Origin: Bog-532 sp963732345 | GTDB taxonomy: Bacteria; Actinomycetota; Actinomycetes; Streptosporangiales; Streptosporangiaceae | Length of the DNA: 64,000 bases | Direction of reading: 5' to 3' | NCBI GenBank assembly: GCA_963732345.1 | Contig: CAVSZI010000016.1 | Location: forward strand, 310,001 to 374,000 | The notes under the pieces: model-generated | What the model was told of the DNA's origin: nothing | Seen by the model: only the letters and a program-made list of their open reading frames with translations | Database searches by the model: none | In this document: piece after piece, positions 27,588 through 35,565 of the stretch | Layout: each line of letters begins with the position of its first letter | Position numbering within the stretch: position 1 is the stretch's first letter | Made by a program: the position numbers and the translations under genes

Positions 27588-28229
27588 TCAGCTGGCGGAC
27601 GTCGAGCCGCCCGCCGAGGCCGACGGGGACGGCGCGGGAGCCGTGCCCGGAGCGGGATGCTTGGCCCCGGCGATGACTACCAGCCGCGCGTCGCGCGCGC
27701 CGGATACCACCGGCCCGGCCAGCAGGACATGCGCGCCGCTGGAGAGCTCCGAGCGGCTGACCTTCGAGCCGCCCTTGCGCACGACCGTGCTGGCCGTGTA
27801 CTGCCAGGTCCACGTGGTGCCGTTGGCCGCCTTGACCACCAGATCACCGCCGGCTGAGGTGACGACGCCCCGCTCGAAGGCGAGCGTCCGGGTCGTGCCG
27901 TCCTTGCCGCGGAGGGCGACCTGCCCGTACATGCCGCCGAGGCGGCGCAGCCGGGCGACAGCGCCGGCCCCGGCGCGGGCCTTACTGGCCGGGGTGCCGG
28001 CCGTGGCCGTCCCGTTGCTGCCCGTGCTGGTCCCGCTGCTGCGCAGGGCCGCGTTGAGTGTCGCCGCCTCCCCGGACGAGGCGCTGGACCCGCCCGGCCC
28101 GCCCGAGCCGGCCAGCACCGATCCGGCGACGGCCCCGCCGGCGGCCAGGAGCAGGGTCAGGATTACGCCGATCGCCCAGATCAGGGATCTGCGGCGATCG
28201 CGTGCGAAGTGATGCGCCAATGCGTTCAT
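27588..28229 (-). CDS. Membrane-anchored secreted protein, DUF5666-like, paralogous to its neighbour
   Basis: A 213-residue protein with a short basic cytoplasmic end (HHFARDRRRS), one membrane helix (LIWAIGVILTLLLAAGGAVA), a Ser/Gly/Thr-rich linker, then a beta-rich domain: RTLAFERGVVTSAGGDLVVK, WTWQYTASTVVRKG, and LSSGAHVLLAGPVVSG. The pattern of a short strand pair with 'KAANGT' and a closing 'GAHVLLAG' resembles DUF5666 domains. The Pro/Ser tail suggests cell-wall spanning. It shares the LAFERG segment with the neighbouring gene. Function unknown. Confidence 0.7.
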   Translation of the reverse strand: MNALAHHFARDRRRSLIWAIGVILTLLLAAGGAVAGSVLAGSGGPGGSSASSGEAATLNAALRSSGTSTGSNGTATAGTPASKARAGAGAVARLRRLGGMYGQVALRGKDGTTRTLAFERGVVTSAGGDLVVKAANGTTWTWQYTASTVVRKGGSKVSRSELSSGAHVLLAGPVVSGARDARLVVIAGAKHPAPGTAPAPSPSASAGGSTSAS

Positions 28230-28316
28230 ACCAGCGAGTGTCGGCCCTCATCCTGGGACCGCTGTCGGCGCTGCCTGGGAGCAGCCTGGGAACGCCCAGA
28301 ACGTTCGCTGATACCG

Positions 28317-28650
28317 CTACATCCGCTCCGGGACCGGAACGCCGAGCAGGTCAAGCCCACCCCGCAGAACGCGCAGGGTCAGCCCGCACAGCGTCAGCCG
28401 GGAGGCCCGGACCGCCTCGTCCTCGGTCTTCAGCACCGGGCACAGTTCGTAGAACGCGGTGAAGAAACTGGCCAGCTCGAAGTCCAGGATGCGGGCGATG
28501 ACGTCGCCCACGATCGTGGTCCGCAGGTGCCCGACGTGCATTTCCTTCGCGATATTGGGCGAGGAGTATTCGACCACGACGGTCTGGTCTGCGGGTCCGC
28601 CGCCCGTTCGGTCCCGAGCCGCTCGTCGTCACCGAACCAGCGGCGCGCTG
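28317..28650 (-). pseudogene. argS: Canonical argS remnant with large internal deletion
   Basis: The frame starts within the region before the signature: RRWFGDDERLGTERA, then VVVEYSSPNIAKEMHVGHLR including the HIGH-type HVGH motif and TTIVGDVIARILDF. At about position 28478 it jumps to the last 50 residues of ArgS: LASFFTAFYELCPVLKTEDE, then RASRLTLCGLTLRVLRGGLD and LLGVPVPERM. Roughly 370-400 residues, including the KMSKS loop and most of the anticodon domain, are gone, as are the first 100 or so. It cannot be a working synthetase. The intact, divergent ArgS lies head-to-head immediately beyond. Confidence 0.85.
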
Positions 28651-28845
28651 GGCCGTGAATCGCCTGGGCTAGAATTTGTCCTTACGCGCGGCCCGGTCTC
28701 TGGGGCCCGCCGGTTCGGGACCGGCGTTGCCGTAGGAGAGGCGGGCTATCGGCGCCGACCTGATGGACGGGTACCGGCGTGCGCCATTCCCGGACATGCC
28801 TCTCGGGCGGTCCCGGGTACTGGTCCGCCAGGATGAAGGCCGGCG

Positions 28846-30930
28846 ATGCCGGATCAGGAAACGCAAATCGTGGGACTGGGGTCGATGAACGAACTTGCCG
28901 CGTATAACGAGGTCCGTCGCCAGGAAATCGTGAACCTCCGCGACATCATCCGCGCGCATCGTCCTGTTCTGCCGCCGCCTGCCGCTAACTCCTACCCGAT
29001 GGCGCTGCTCCGGGAGCGGATCAGCAGCGTGCTCCAGGACCAGTTCGGCCGGGCCGACCTGTCCTGGGAGCTGGACATTCTCGAGCGGTCCCGTTTCGGT
29101 GCGGACATCGCCCTGCGGATACCCGGACTGCTGCGCGAGTTTGGCGCGAAAGACTACATCGCCACCCAGGCTCCGCTCATCGTCCAGGCGTTGCGGTCGC
29201 CTGCACTCGTTGACGTCGTGAGCGAGGTGTCCCAGAAGGGCATCTACGTCAACATACGGCTGGCCGACGAATGGTTCCGGGCCGGGATTGCCGCGATGGT
29301 CGAGCTCGCCGACCGGTTCGGCCTCAACGACACCCGCGCCGACCGCACCGATATCGTCGACTACTCGTCCCCGAATGTGGCCAAGACCCTTCACGCCGGG
29401 CACTTGCGCTCCACGATCATCGGCCACGTGCTGTCCAATCTCTACGAGGCGAGCGGCGCGCTGGTCTACCGGGTGAACCACATCAACGACTTCGGCGGGT
29501 TTGGCTTCATGCTGGAGGGATACCGCCGTTTCGGGGCGCTCTTCCCGGCAGGCATGACGAACAATGAGCGGTCCCTGACGATCTACGCGATTCGCCGCGC
29601 CACGGAGCGGGCGGCGGCGGCCGGTGCCGATCTGGACGGCCTGCCCGAGTCCGACCGTGCGCTGATACAGCGGTACTTCCCGGGCGTCACCACCGCGGCT
29701 GGCTTGCGTGCCGCCTACGAAGGGTATGCAGCCGCGTCGGAGCAGCGCTTCGGCCGGCTCGAGCAGGGGGACGCCGCCGAGGTGGACCTCTGGCGCCAGA
29801 TCGTCGGGTGGAGCCTCGATGACTTCGAGTCGTTCTACTCCGCTCTCGACATCCACATCGACTTCACCATCGGCGAGAGCATGTACCTCGACGTCGGCAC
29901 CCAGGTACTCGAGGATGCCGTCGCCCAGGGACATGCGTACGAGCTGACCCAGGAGATGGTCGATGCCCAGCTCGCCGCGCTGGACCGGGCTGTCGAGGCC
30001 GGTGAGATGACGCCCGAGGCGCGGGAGACGGCCGCGGCCTCTCTGACGAAGGACCTGGGGGCCCTGGTGGTGCCGCTGCCGGACGGCGAGCGGCTGGTCG
30101 CGCGGCGCTCGGATGGGAGCAGCATTTACGCCACGCGGGATCTCGGAGCCATCAAGCTGCGCCGGGAGATCTTCCATCCGACCGACATCAACTACGTTGT
30201 GGGCCAGGAACAGCGGGTCCACTTCTCCCGTCTCTTCCAGGCGGCGGAGGTGCTTGGCCTCGTCCAGCCGGGCGAGGTACGGCTGAAGCACACGTATTTC
30301 GGGTTCTACGTTGACGCCTCGACCGGGAAAAAGCTCTCTAGCCGTGACAGCGTGGCCGGAGTGAATGATCTGCTCACCGAGTCTGTCGCATATTACCGCG
30401 CGAAGACCGCGGCGAGTGGCGGCATGACGGAGGAGGAGATCGATGAGGCCGCCCGCCAGCTCGCGGTCGGTTCAGTGATCTTCAATGATCTCAAGAGCGA
30501 CATGAAGGGCGTCGTCAGCATCGCCAGGGGCGATCTCACGCCGACCATCGCCGCTTTCGAGAAGTCCGGTGGCGCTTATGTCGTCTACTCGGCCAGCCGG
30601 GCCGGGTCGATCTTGCGCCGGTACAACCGACCCCTGCCTCGGGCGGCCGACATCACCGCCTTCGACCTCAGCGACCAGGAGGCTCTGCTGATCCTCCGGC
30701 TCCTGGAGTTGCCCGAGAAGATTGCCCGGGCCGCCGACGAGGACAACCCGGCCATCCTGGTCCGCCACCTGCTCGAGGTCGCCGGCCTGTACAACTCGTA
30801 CTACGCGGCCGCTCCCGTCCTCCAGGGCGACCAGGTGAACGAGTTCCGGCTGCTGATTACCAGTTCCGTTCAGCATGTTCTGGTCACTAGCCTGAAGCTG
30901 CTCCACGTCACGAGCCCGCCCAAAATCTGA
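28846..30930 (+). CDS. argS: Arginyl-tRNA synthetase, long and divergent form
   Basis: A 694-residue class I synthetase charging tRNA-Arg. It has the extra N-terminal ArgRS domain (about 50-150; SYPMALLRERISSVLQDQFG), the HIGH region as SSPNVAKTLHAGHLRSTIIG, the KMSKS-like loop TGKKLSSRDS, and a complete alpha-helical anticodon domain from SASRAGSILRRYNRPLP to the C-terminus, which ends SPPKI instead of the usual PERM. It carries a leading extension of about 45 residues and an insertion around residues 365-410 compared with the usual 550-590. It is clearly not a copy of the deleted argS beside it, implying separate origin. It may be the replacement housekeeping enzyme or a dedicated enzyme of the downstream cluster. 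Confidence 0.88.
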   Translation: MPDQETQIVGLGSMNELAAYNEVRRQEIVNLRDIIRAHRPVLPPPAANSYPMALLRERISSVLQDQFGRADLSWELDILERSRFGADIALRIPGLLREFGAKDYIATQAPLIVQALRSPALVDVVSEVSQKGIYVNIRLADEWFRAGIAAMVELADRFGLNDTRADRTDIVDYSSPNVAKTLHAGHLRSTIIGHVLSNLYEASGALVYRVNHINDFGGFGFMLEGYRRFGALFPAGMTNNERSLTIYAIRRATERAAAAGADLDGLPESDRALIQRYFPGVTTAAGLRAAYEGYAAASEQRFGRLEQGDAAEVDLWRQIVGWSLDDFESFYSALDIHIDFTIGESMYLDVGTQVLEDAVAQGHAYELTQEMVDAQLAALDRAVEAGEMTPEARETAAASLTKDLGALVVPLPDGERLVARRSDGSSIYATRDLGAIKLRREIFHPTDINYVVGQEQRVHFSRLFQAAEVLGLVQPGEVRLKHTYFGFYVDASTGKKLSSRDSVAGVNDLLTESVAYYRAKTAASGGMTEEEIDEAARQLAVGSVIFNDLKSDMKGVVSIARGDLTPTIAAFEKSGGAYVVYSASRAGSILRRYNRPLPRAADITAFDLSDQEALLILRLLELPEKIARAADEDNPAILVRHLLEVAGLYNSYYAAAPVLQGDQVNEFRLLITSSVQHVLVTSLKLLHVTSPPKI

Positions 30931-31073
30931 GCCCGGCCAGCCTTAACACAGATTCCTCGAAACCGCAAGATTGACTTCTGAATAAGGATCATTGAGCCTG
31001 AAATGAAGTCGCTCGGTACCTGTCGCTGTTTGGCCTCAGGGCCCGGGAACATCGTTGGCTGCCGGGAGGATTC

Positions 31074-31235
31074 ATGGATCACATAATTGGCGTGTCGCTG
31101 CTCTCTGAGCGAACCGTCGAAATTCCTGTTCCGACTGAAGCGTGGCATCACGAGATGGACGAGTCGGTAGAATTTGAGGTCCAGCAGGTGTCAGTGAACC
31201 CGGGCCACTTCGGCGTGAATTATCGACGCTGCTAG
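31074..31235 (+). CDS. 53-residue ORF, candidate precursor peptide of the modified-peptide cluster
   Basis: An ATG ORF preceded by an excellent ribosome binding site (GGGAGGATTC). The peptide begins MDHIIGVSLLSERTVEIPVP, has an acidic middle (HHEMDESVEFEVQQVSV) and ends NPGHFGVNYRRC. An acidic, helix-prone leader followed by a short tail with Asn, His, Phe, Tyr, two Arg and a terminal Cys is typical of RiPP precursors. It stands 143 bases after argS and is followed by the oxygenase and radical SAM genes on the same strand. No match to a known precursor class is claimed. A second, weaker mini-ORF (27 codons, 31254-31337, starting MSRMGPTQGP) follows. Confidence 0.55.
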   Translation: MDHIIGVSLLSERTVEIPVPTEAWHHEMDESVEFEVQQVSVNPGHFGVNYRRC

Positions 31236-32049
31236 TTACTCGCGGTGGTGGGAATGAGTCGGATGGGCCCGACGCAGGGTCCACCCGATTTTCCGGATAG
31301 CCACGTAGGTGAGCTCATATATTTGGCTGCTGCCTAGCGCTAGTGAAATTTGATAGCACCCCGATGGAATCGAATGGCGGCAATAGTCAAGGATCTTCAG
31401 TTCTGCAGGGCAAGGATCGCCCATCGGCGTGCCCGCCGACTAACGCCGCCGCTGCCTGAGAACAGGGTATGCCTTCAGGGTCTTCGGCGGGACGGAATCG
31501 TGATCATACCAGGCTTCATATCTAAGGAGACTGTCGACGCGATCGTACAGGAAATCAGGGATAAGACCGACCTAATGGCAGATGCGCACGGCCGTGATAT
31601 CGTGCGCAGGAATGCTCGCCTGCTACTTTTGAACCCGGAAGTGCATGTACCCGTGACTGCGGCGGTTCTCAGAGACCGCCGCGTAAGGGACCTGGCTCAG
31701 GCTTATCTTTCCCCGGTCGCCGTACCCGACCGTCCCGCAATTCAGCTCAAAAAGGGAATCGGTGAGACCAGCACGGTCGACTTCTACCACATCGACGAGT
31801 GGAGACCGCTTCTGTCGATCTTTGTCTATCTTTCCCGTGTGACTGCCCACAACGCGCCTATGCAATATCTGATGGGAAGCCACAAGTGGCGTCCTTGGCG
31901 TTTCCGGCGCGAACAAGATTTCTTTGCGTATTACGGTCAGGGAGTGGACGGGAACTACGTCAATGAGGAAAGCCCATACGCCGGGTGTCTATTGCCGACG
32001 GATGCTCGCCGCCTGCGCGAACGCTACGGGTGGGCGATGCTCTCTTGTG

Positions 32050-33797
32050 GTAAACATTCACCCCTGTCGCTGGGCAGCCTTGTTCCGGGCGCAGTCAGTG
32101 ACATCGGCCCGGGGCGCGCATTCACGCAGAGCCGGCAGTCAGTTGCGAGTTGACTACTGCGAGCCGGCAGGCCAAGATCATCTCTTGTGTCCGAGATGCC
32201 GCCTCCTGCCCCGGGTTGCGCCCCGTGCGCTGCCCGCGATGAGGAGATCGCGCAGCTGCAAGAACAGCTGGCGGCGCGGGACACTGAGGTCACGGGCCTG
32301 CGAGAGCAGATCGCGGCGCAAGATGGTGACCTCGCGGAACTTAAGGACCGGCTCACCCGGCTGGAACGGGCCGTATCCCGTAACAGCGGCAACTCCTCGA
32401 TGCCGCCCAGCGGGGATGACACGCCCGGCCGCAAGCCCCCGCGCAAGAAGCGGCGGGCCGCCGAACGCGATGCGGCGAAGAAACGCAAACGCGGCAAGCA
32501 GCCCGGCGCGCCCGGGTCGGCGATGACCTGGACCGTGCCCGATGACACCCGGGACTGCTACCCCGAGGGCACCTGCGCGTGCGGCACGGACCTCGCCGAA
32601 GCCGCCGATCTCGGCGTATCGCGGTCGTACCAGCAGAAAGAGGTCCCCGAGCCGAAGGCCCAGACGATCCAGCACGACCTGCACGAGACACAGTGCCAGT
32701 GCGGGAAGACCCACGTGGCGCCCCGTCCGCCTGGCGTCCCGGATTCCGCGGTCTCGATCGGGCCGCGGCTGCGTGCCCTGGCCGTCTACCTGCTGGTGTT
32801 CCAGCACCTGCCCGTGGAGCGGTGCCGGCTGCTGCTGTCCGACGTGGCCGGCGCGGACGTCTCGGCAGGGTTCATTCACTCCTGCCTCGCGGCGGCCGCG
32901 TCGATGACCGCCGGAGTCGTGAAGCTGATCAAGATGCTGATCATCGCCTCCAAGGTCGTCGGGTTTGATGAGACCACGCTGCGGTCCGGGGCGGCCGGGG
33001 AGAAGAAGTTCGTCCACGGCGCGTTCACCGGGAAATACTCGCTGTTCCACCTCGGCACCCGGTCTCTGGAGACGATGAAGGACTTCGGGATCCTCGCCGG
33101 CTTCGCCGGGATCGCGGTCACCGACCGGTACGGCAACTACTTCCACACGACGTGGAAGAACATCTCCGGCCACCAGGCCTGCGTCCAGCACCTGCTGCGT
33201 GACCTGCAAGACTGCGCGGAAACCTACCCCGGCACGATCTGGCCCGGGCAGGCGCAAGAAGCCCTCCGCGCGCTGATTCACGCCCGCAACCAGGCCAGCG
33301 GCGACGGCCTGGACGCGATCCCCGCCGCCATCCGCGAGCCGCTGCAGCGGCAGTTCCGCCGCGCGATCACCGTCGCGCTGGCCGGCGTGCCCCGCATCCC
33401 CGGCCCGAAGAACAGCACGAAGCAGCATCCCGGGCGGGACATGCTGGAGTTCTGCCGCGACCGCGACGCCGACGTGCTGAGGTTCACCACCGACACCGAC
33501 GTGTGGCCCACGAACAACATCAGCGAGTCCGGCCTACGACCGAATAAGACCCAGCAGAAGGTCTCCGGGCGGCTGACCAGCGATGACACCACCCAGGACC
33601 GCCTGGACATCCGCGGCTACATCGACACCGCCCGCAAGCACGGATGCCACGTCCTCGACGTCCTGCACGCCCTGTTCACCGGCAGCCCCTGGACGCCCCC
33701 GGTTCCCGGCCAGGCCTGACCCTGCGTATCTTCCTGCCCAGAACCCGTCACGCACAGCACCTCAAACATCACCCACGCCACACGGGTGAATGTTTAC
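32050..33797 (+). mobile_element. IS66-family insertion sequence, complete, with 8-bp target duplication
   Basis: Length 1748 bases. Terminal inverted repeats start GTAAACATTCACCC at the left and match the complement of the right end (GGGTGAATGTTTAC), extending to about 17 of 18 bases. The direct repeat CTCTTGTG lies on both sides (32042-32049 and 33798-33805); 8-bp duplications are characteristic of IS66. One transposase ORF is present and no TnpA/TnpB accessory genes, so this is an ISBst12-like single-ORF type. It splits the oxygenase gene. Confidence 0.95.
32187..33719 (+). CDS. IS66-family transposase
   Basis: 510 residues. Residues 15-65 form a leucine-zipper-like coiled coil (EEIAQLQEQLAARDTEVTGL), followed by the IS66 marker NSSMPPSGD with a basic Lys/Arg stretch, a Cys-pair zinc finger region (CACGTDLAE and QCQCGKTH), and the DDE catalytic core with Asp in GFDETTL, Asp in AVTDRYGNYF and Glu in NNISESGLRPNKTQQKVSG. 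The GTG start follows a purine run. The ORF is intact, so the element may still move. Confidence 0.95.
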   Translation: MSEMPPPAPGCAPCAARDEEIAQLQEQLAARDTEVTGLREQIAAQDGDLAELKDRLTRLERAVSRNSGNSSMPPSGDDTPGRKPPRKKRRAAERDAAKKRKRGKQPGAPGSAMTWTVPDDTRDCYPEGTCACGTDLAEAADLGVSRSYQQKEVPEPKAQTIQHDLHETQCQCGKTHVAPRPPGVPDSAVSIGPRLRALAVYLLVFQHLPVERCRLLLSDVAGADVSAGFIHSCLAAAASMTAGVVKLIKMLIIASKVVGFDETTLRSGAAGEKKFVHGAFTGKYSLFHLGTRSLETMKDFGILAGFAGIAVTDRYGNYFHTTWKNISGHQACVQHLLRDLQDCAETYPGTIWPGQAQEALRALIHARNQASGDGLDAIPAAIREPLQRQFRRAITVALAGVPRIPGPKNSTKQHPGRDMLEFCRDRDADVLRFTTDTDVWPTNNISESGLRPNKTQQKVSGRLTSDDTTQDRLDIRGYIDTARKHGCHVLDVLHALFTGSPWTPPVPGQA

Positions 33798-33959
33798 CTC
33801 TTGTGAAGGGGAAGCGGGCACGATGGTGGTGTTCGACAACCTCGGTCTCCATCGAGCCACGCCGCTCGCCGAAGGATCACGGCTTCTGCTGTCTTCCTAC
33901 TGGCAACTGCCTTCAGAATGACGGGCTGACCATATAACGCGACGAAAAGGAGCCGGTTC

Positions 33960-34400
33960 ATGGAGGGGCACCCAACGGCGGCAGAGGAAGCGGCGGCGGC
34001 CGAAGCGGCGGCCGAGAGCCAGCGCGGTGGTCTAGTGAACCGGGTAGCGAAGCGGGCGTGGTTCGACCCGGAGTTTCGTCGCCTGCTTTTCCAGGATACT
34101 GACGCTGCGCTGATGCGTGAGTTTGGTGAAGTGCCCCCATTGTTGAAGGAGGTGCGGTTCAGGGCAACGGGGGTCGATCGTGCATACGTGCGCGGCAAGG
34201 CTGGCCGTCGCACGCTCCATGTTCGTCCCAAGCGGGGACATCGGCCGGTCAGTCTGGTGATTCGAGATTTCCTGGGTGAACGGGAAGCCGTGATCGTCCT
34301 TTACACGAGACGCTGTGCCTATCAGTGTTCATTTTGCACACTTCCCTCCGCCAGTTCCCATTCGATGCTCAGTTTGGACGAGGTCACGGGACAACTCGAC
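33960..34400 (+). pseudogene. Radical SAM enzyme with NHLP-like N-terminal segment, 3'-truncated
   Basis: Only about 147 residues of the original product remain before the partial IS66. The ATG follows AAAAGGAG and is 39 bases after the oxygenase stop, so it is in the same operon. Residues 25-70 (RVAKRAWFDPEFRRLLFQDT, then LMREFGEVPPLLKEVRF) look like the nitrile-hydratase-leader-peptide (NHLP) fold seen in some RiPP precursors. Residues 100-147 contain REAVIVLYTRRCAYQCSFC with the CX3CX2C cluster motif (Cys119, 123, 126). The rest of the barrel is lost. The frame continues as nonsense into the IS fragment. The NHLP reading is moderate-confidence; the radical SAM reading is firm. Confidence 0.75.
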
Positions 34401-34851
34401 GCGGCAGTTCCGCCGCGCGATCACCGTCGCGCTGGCCGGCGTGCCCCGCATCCCCGGCCCGAAGAACAGCACGAAGCAGCATCCCGGGCGGGACATGCTG
34501 GAGTTCTGCCGCGACCGCGAAGCCGACGTGCTGAGGTTCACCACCGACACCGACGTGTGGCCCACGAACAACATCAGCGAGTCCGGCCTACGACCGAATA
34601 AGACCCAGCAGAAGGTCTCCGGGCGGCTGACCAGCGATGACACCACCCAGGACCGCCTGGACATCCGCGGCTACATCGACACCGCCCGCAAGCACGGATG
34701 CCACGTCCTCGACGTCCTGCACGCCCTGTTCACCGGCAGCCCCTGGACGCCCCCGGTTCCCGGCCAGGCCTGACCCTGCGTATCTTCCTGCCCAGAACCC
34801 GTCACGCACAGCACCTCAAACATCACCCACGCCACACGGGTGAATGTTTAC
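34401..34851 (+). mobile_element. Partial IS66 copy (right-hand 451 bases only)
   Basis: Identical to 33347-33797 of the complete element except for one base (Asp to Glu codon in the transposase), so it is a very recent copy. It begins abruptly inside the transposase gene at GCGGCAGTTCC and ends with the intact right inverted repeat. No target duplication is possible to define because the left end is missing. It marks a deletion running from inside the radical SAM gene through the left three quarters of this IS copy, and presumably adjacent DNA. Confidence 0.93.
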
Positions 34852-35428
34852 CATATCGCCGGCCTATCTATGCTCAAGCCGGGCCGCAGGCCTCATGAGC
34901 GAGTTGGCTCCGCAAGCGAGGATCATTGCCATCCTCCGCCATCCGGTTGAGCGAGCCTTTTCAAGTTTTCGGCTGGAGAGGCTCGACGGGGTAGAGCCGG
35001 AGACGACGTTTGAGCGGGCCCTGGCGTTGGAGAATACCCGGAAAGCCGCCGGCTGGGCCTACGTCTGGCGGTACCGCGAGAGGGGGCTGTATTCGAGACA
35101 CCTGCGTCGTTACTATAACCAGTTCCCGCGTGAGCGGGTCCGGGCCTATCTCTACGACGACTGGGAAGATTCCCAGGGTAGCGGATTGCTGGCAGACGTC
35201 CTCGCTTTTCTCGGCGTCTTCCCCATTCATTTGCCTGTAAGAACCAAGCTCCTAAATTCTTCCCACGCACAGCGTTTTGCCGCTGCGGGAGTGCCAGAGC
35301 CCGTCCTGCATAGCCCGGTCGCGGAACGGCTCCTCGATACCTATCAGGAGGACTTCGACGAACTCGAGACCATGATCGGCCGCGATCTGAGTCACTGGCG
35401 ATCGTGGCCACCGGGCCGGCCGACGTGA
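34844..35428 (+). pseudogene. Sulfotransferase, N-terminally truncated at the IS66 end
   Basis: About 190 C-terminal residues of a PAPS-dependent sulfotransferase. The 3'-phosphate-binding motif is clear in ARIIAILRHPVERAFSSF, followed by FERALALENTRKAAGWAYVW, RGLYSRHLRRYYNQFP, and YLYDDWEDS; these fit bacterial Sulfotransfer_1/3 proteins acting on sugars or peptides. The N-terminal PAPS P-loop is absent. The frame now begins at an ATG supplied by the IS inverted repeat (MFT, then ISPAYLCSSRAAG). Nothing after it is broken, so truncation is the only lesion. Without the P-loop it should be inactive. Confidence 0.8.
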
Positions 35429-35520
35429 CGTGCCGCTCTGGTGCGGCGCGCCCGGCCGCATCCGGTGATCCCCTCGAGATAATCGACAGCCACACGCACG
35501 CTAGTGGATTTGACCTGGTC
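35425..35520 (+). pseudogene. Possible amidohydrolase 5' remnant overlapping the sulfotransferase stop
   Basis: A GTG overlaps the sulfotransferase TGA (GTGA), a coupling usual for real operons. The frame soon reads LEIIDSHTHASGFDLVN, which resembles the first metal-binding strand (D-x-H-x-H) of amidohydrolases, and then loses protein-like character as it enters the antisense of plsX. If real, this is the cut end of the cluster's last gene. The match is short, so confidence is low. Confidence 0.35.
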
Positions 35521-35565
35521 AACCTGGGGCGGCGCAAGATCAACCGCCCGGTGGCGGCGCACGGA

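Larger units (their letters stand above)
31374..33921 (+). pseudogene. Phytanoyl-CoA dioxygenase-like Fe(II)/2-oxoglutarate oxygenase gene split by IS66
   Basis: The 5' part (31374-32049) encodes a PhyH-type start (RRDGIVIIPGFISKETVDAI) and the proximal iron motif His-x-Asp in FYHIDEW. It then runs into the IS. The 3' part resumes at 33806 and, after removing the element and one copy of the 8-bp target duplication, reads on in frame: EGEAGTMVVFDNLGLHRATP, then LAEGSRLLLSSYWQLPSE and stop. That supplies the distal His (LGLHRA) and the 2OG-binding Arg (EGSRLLL). The restored protein would be 263 residues, a normal length, so the gene was intact before insertion. The start is uncertain (TTG at 31350 is an alternative). 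Confidence 0.85.

Noticed and set aside
31074..31235. Mycofactocin-type precursor
   Set aside because: The EVQQVSVN segment recalls the MftA tail, but the required C-terminal Val-Tyr and MftB/MftC genes are absent, and the radical SAM enzyme present shows no such match.
30870..31424. Minus-strand ORFs between argS and the oxygenase gene
   Set aside because: Three short frames with no ribosome binding site, overlapping each other and the stronger plus-strand peptide ORF.
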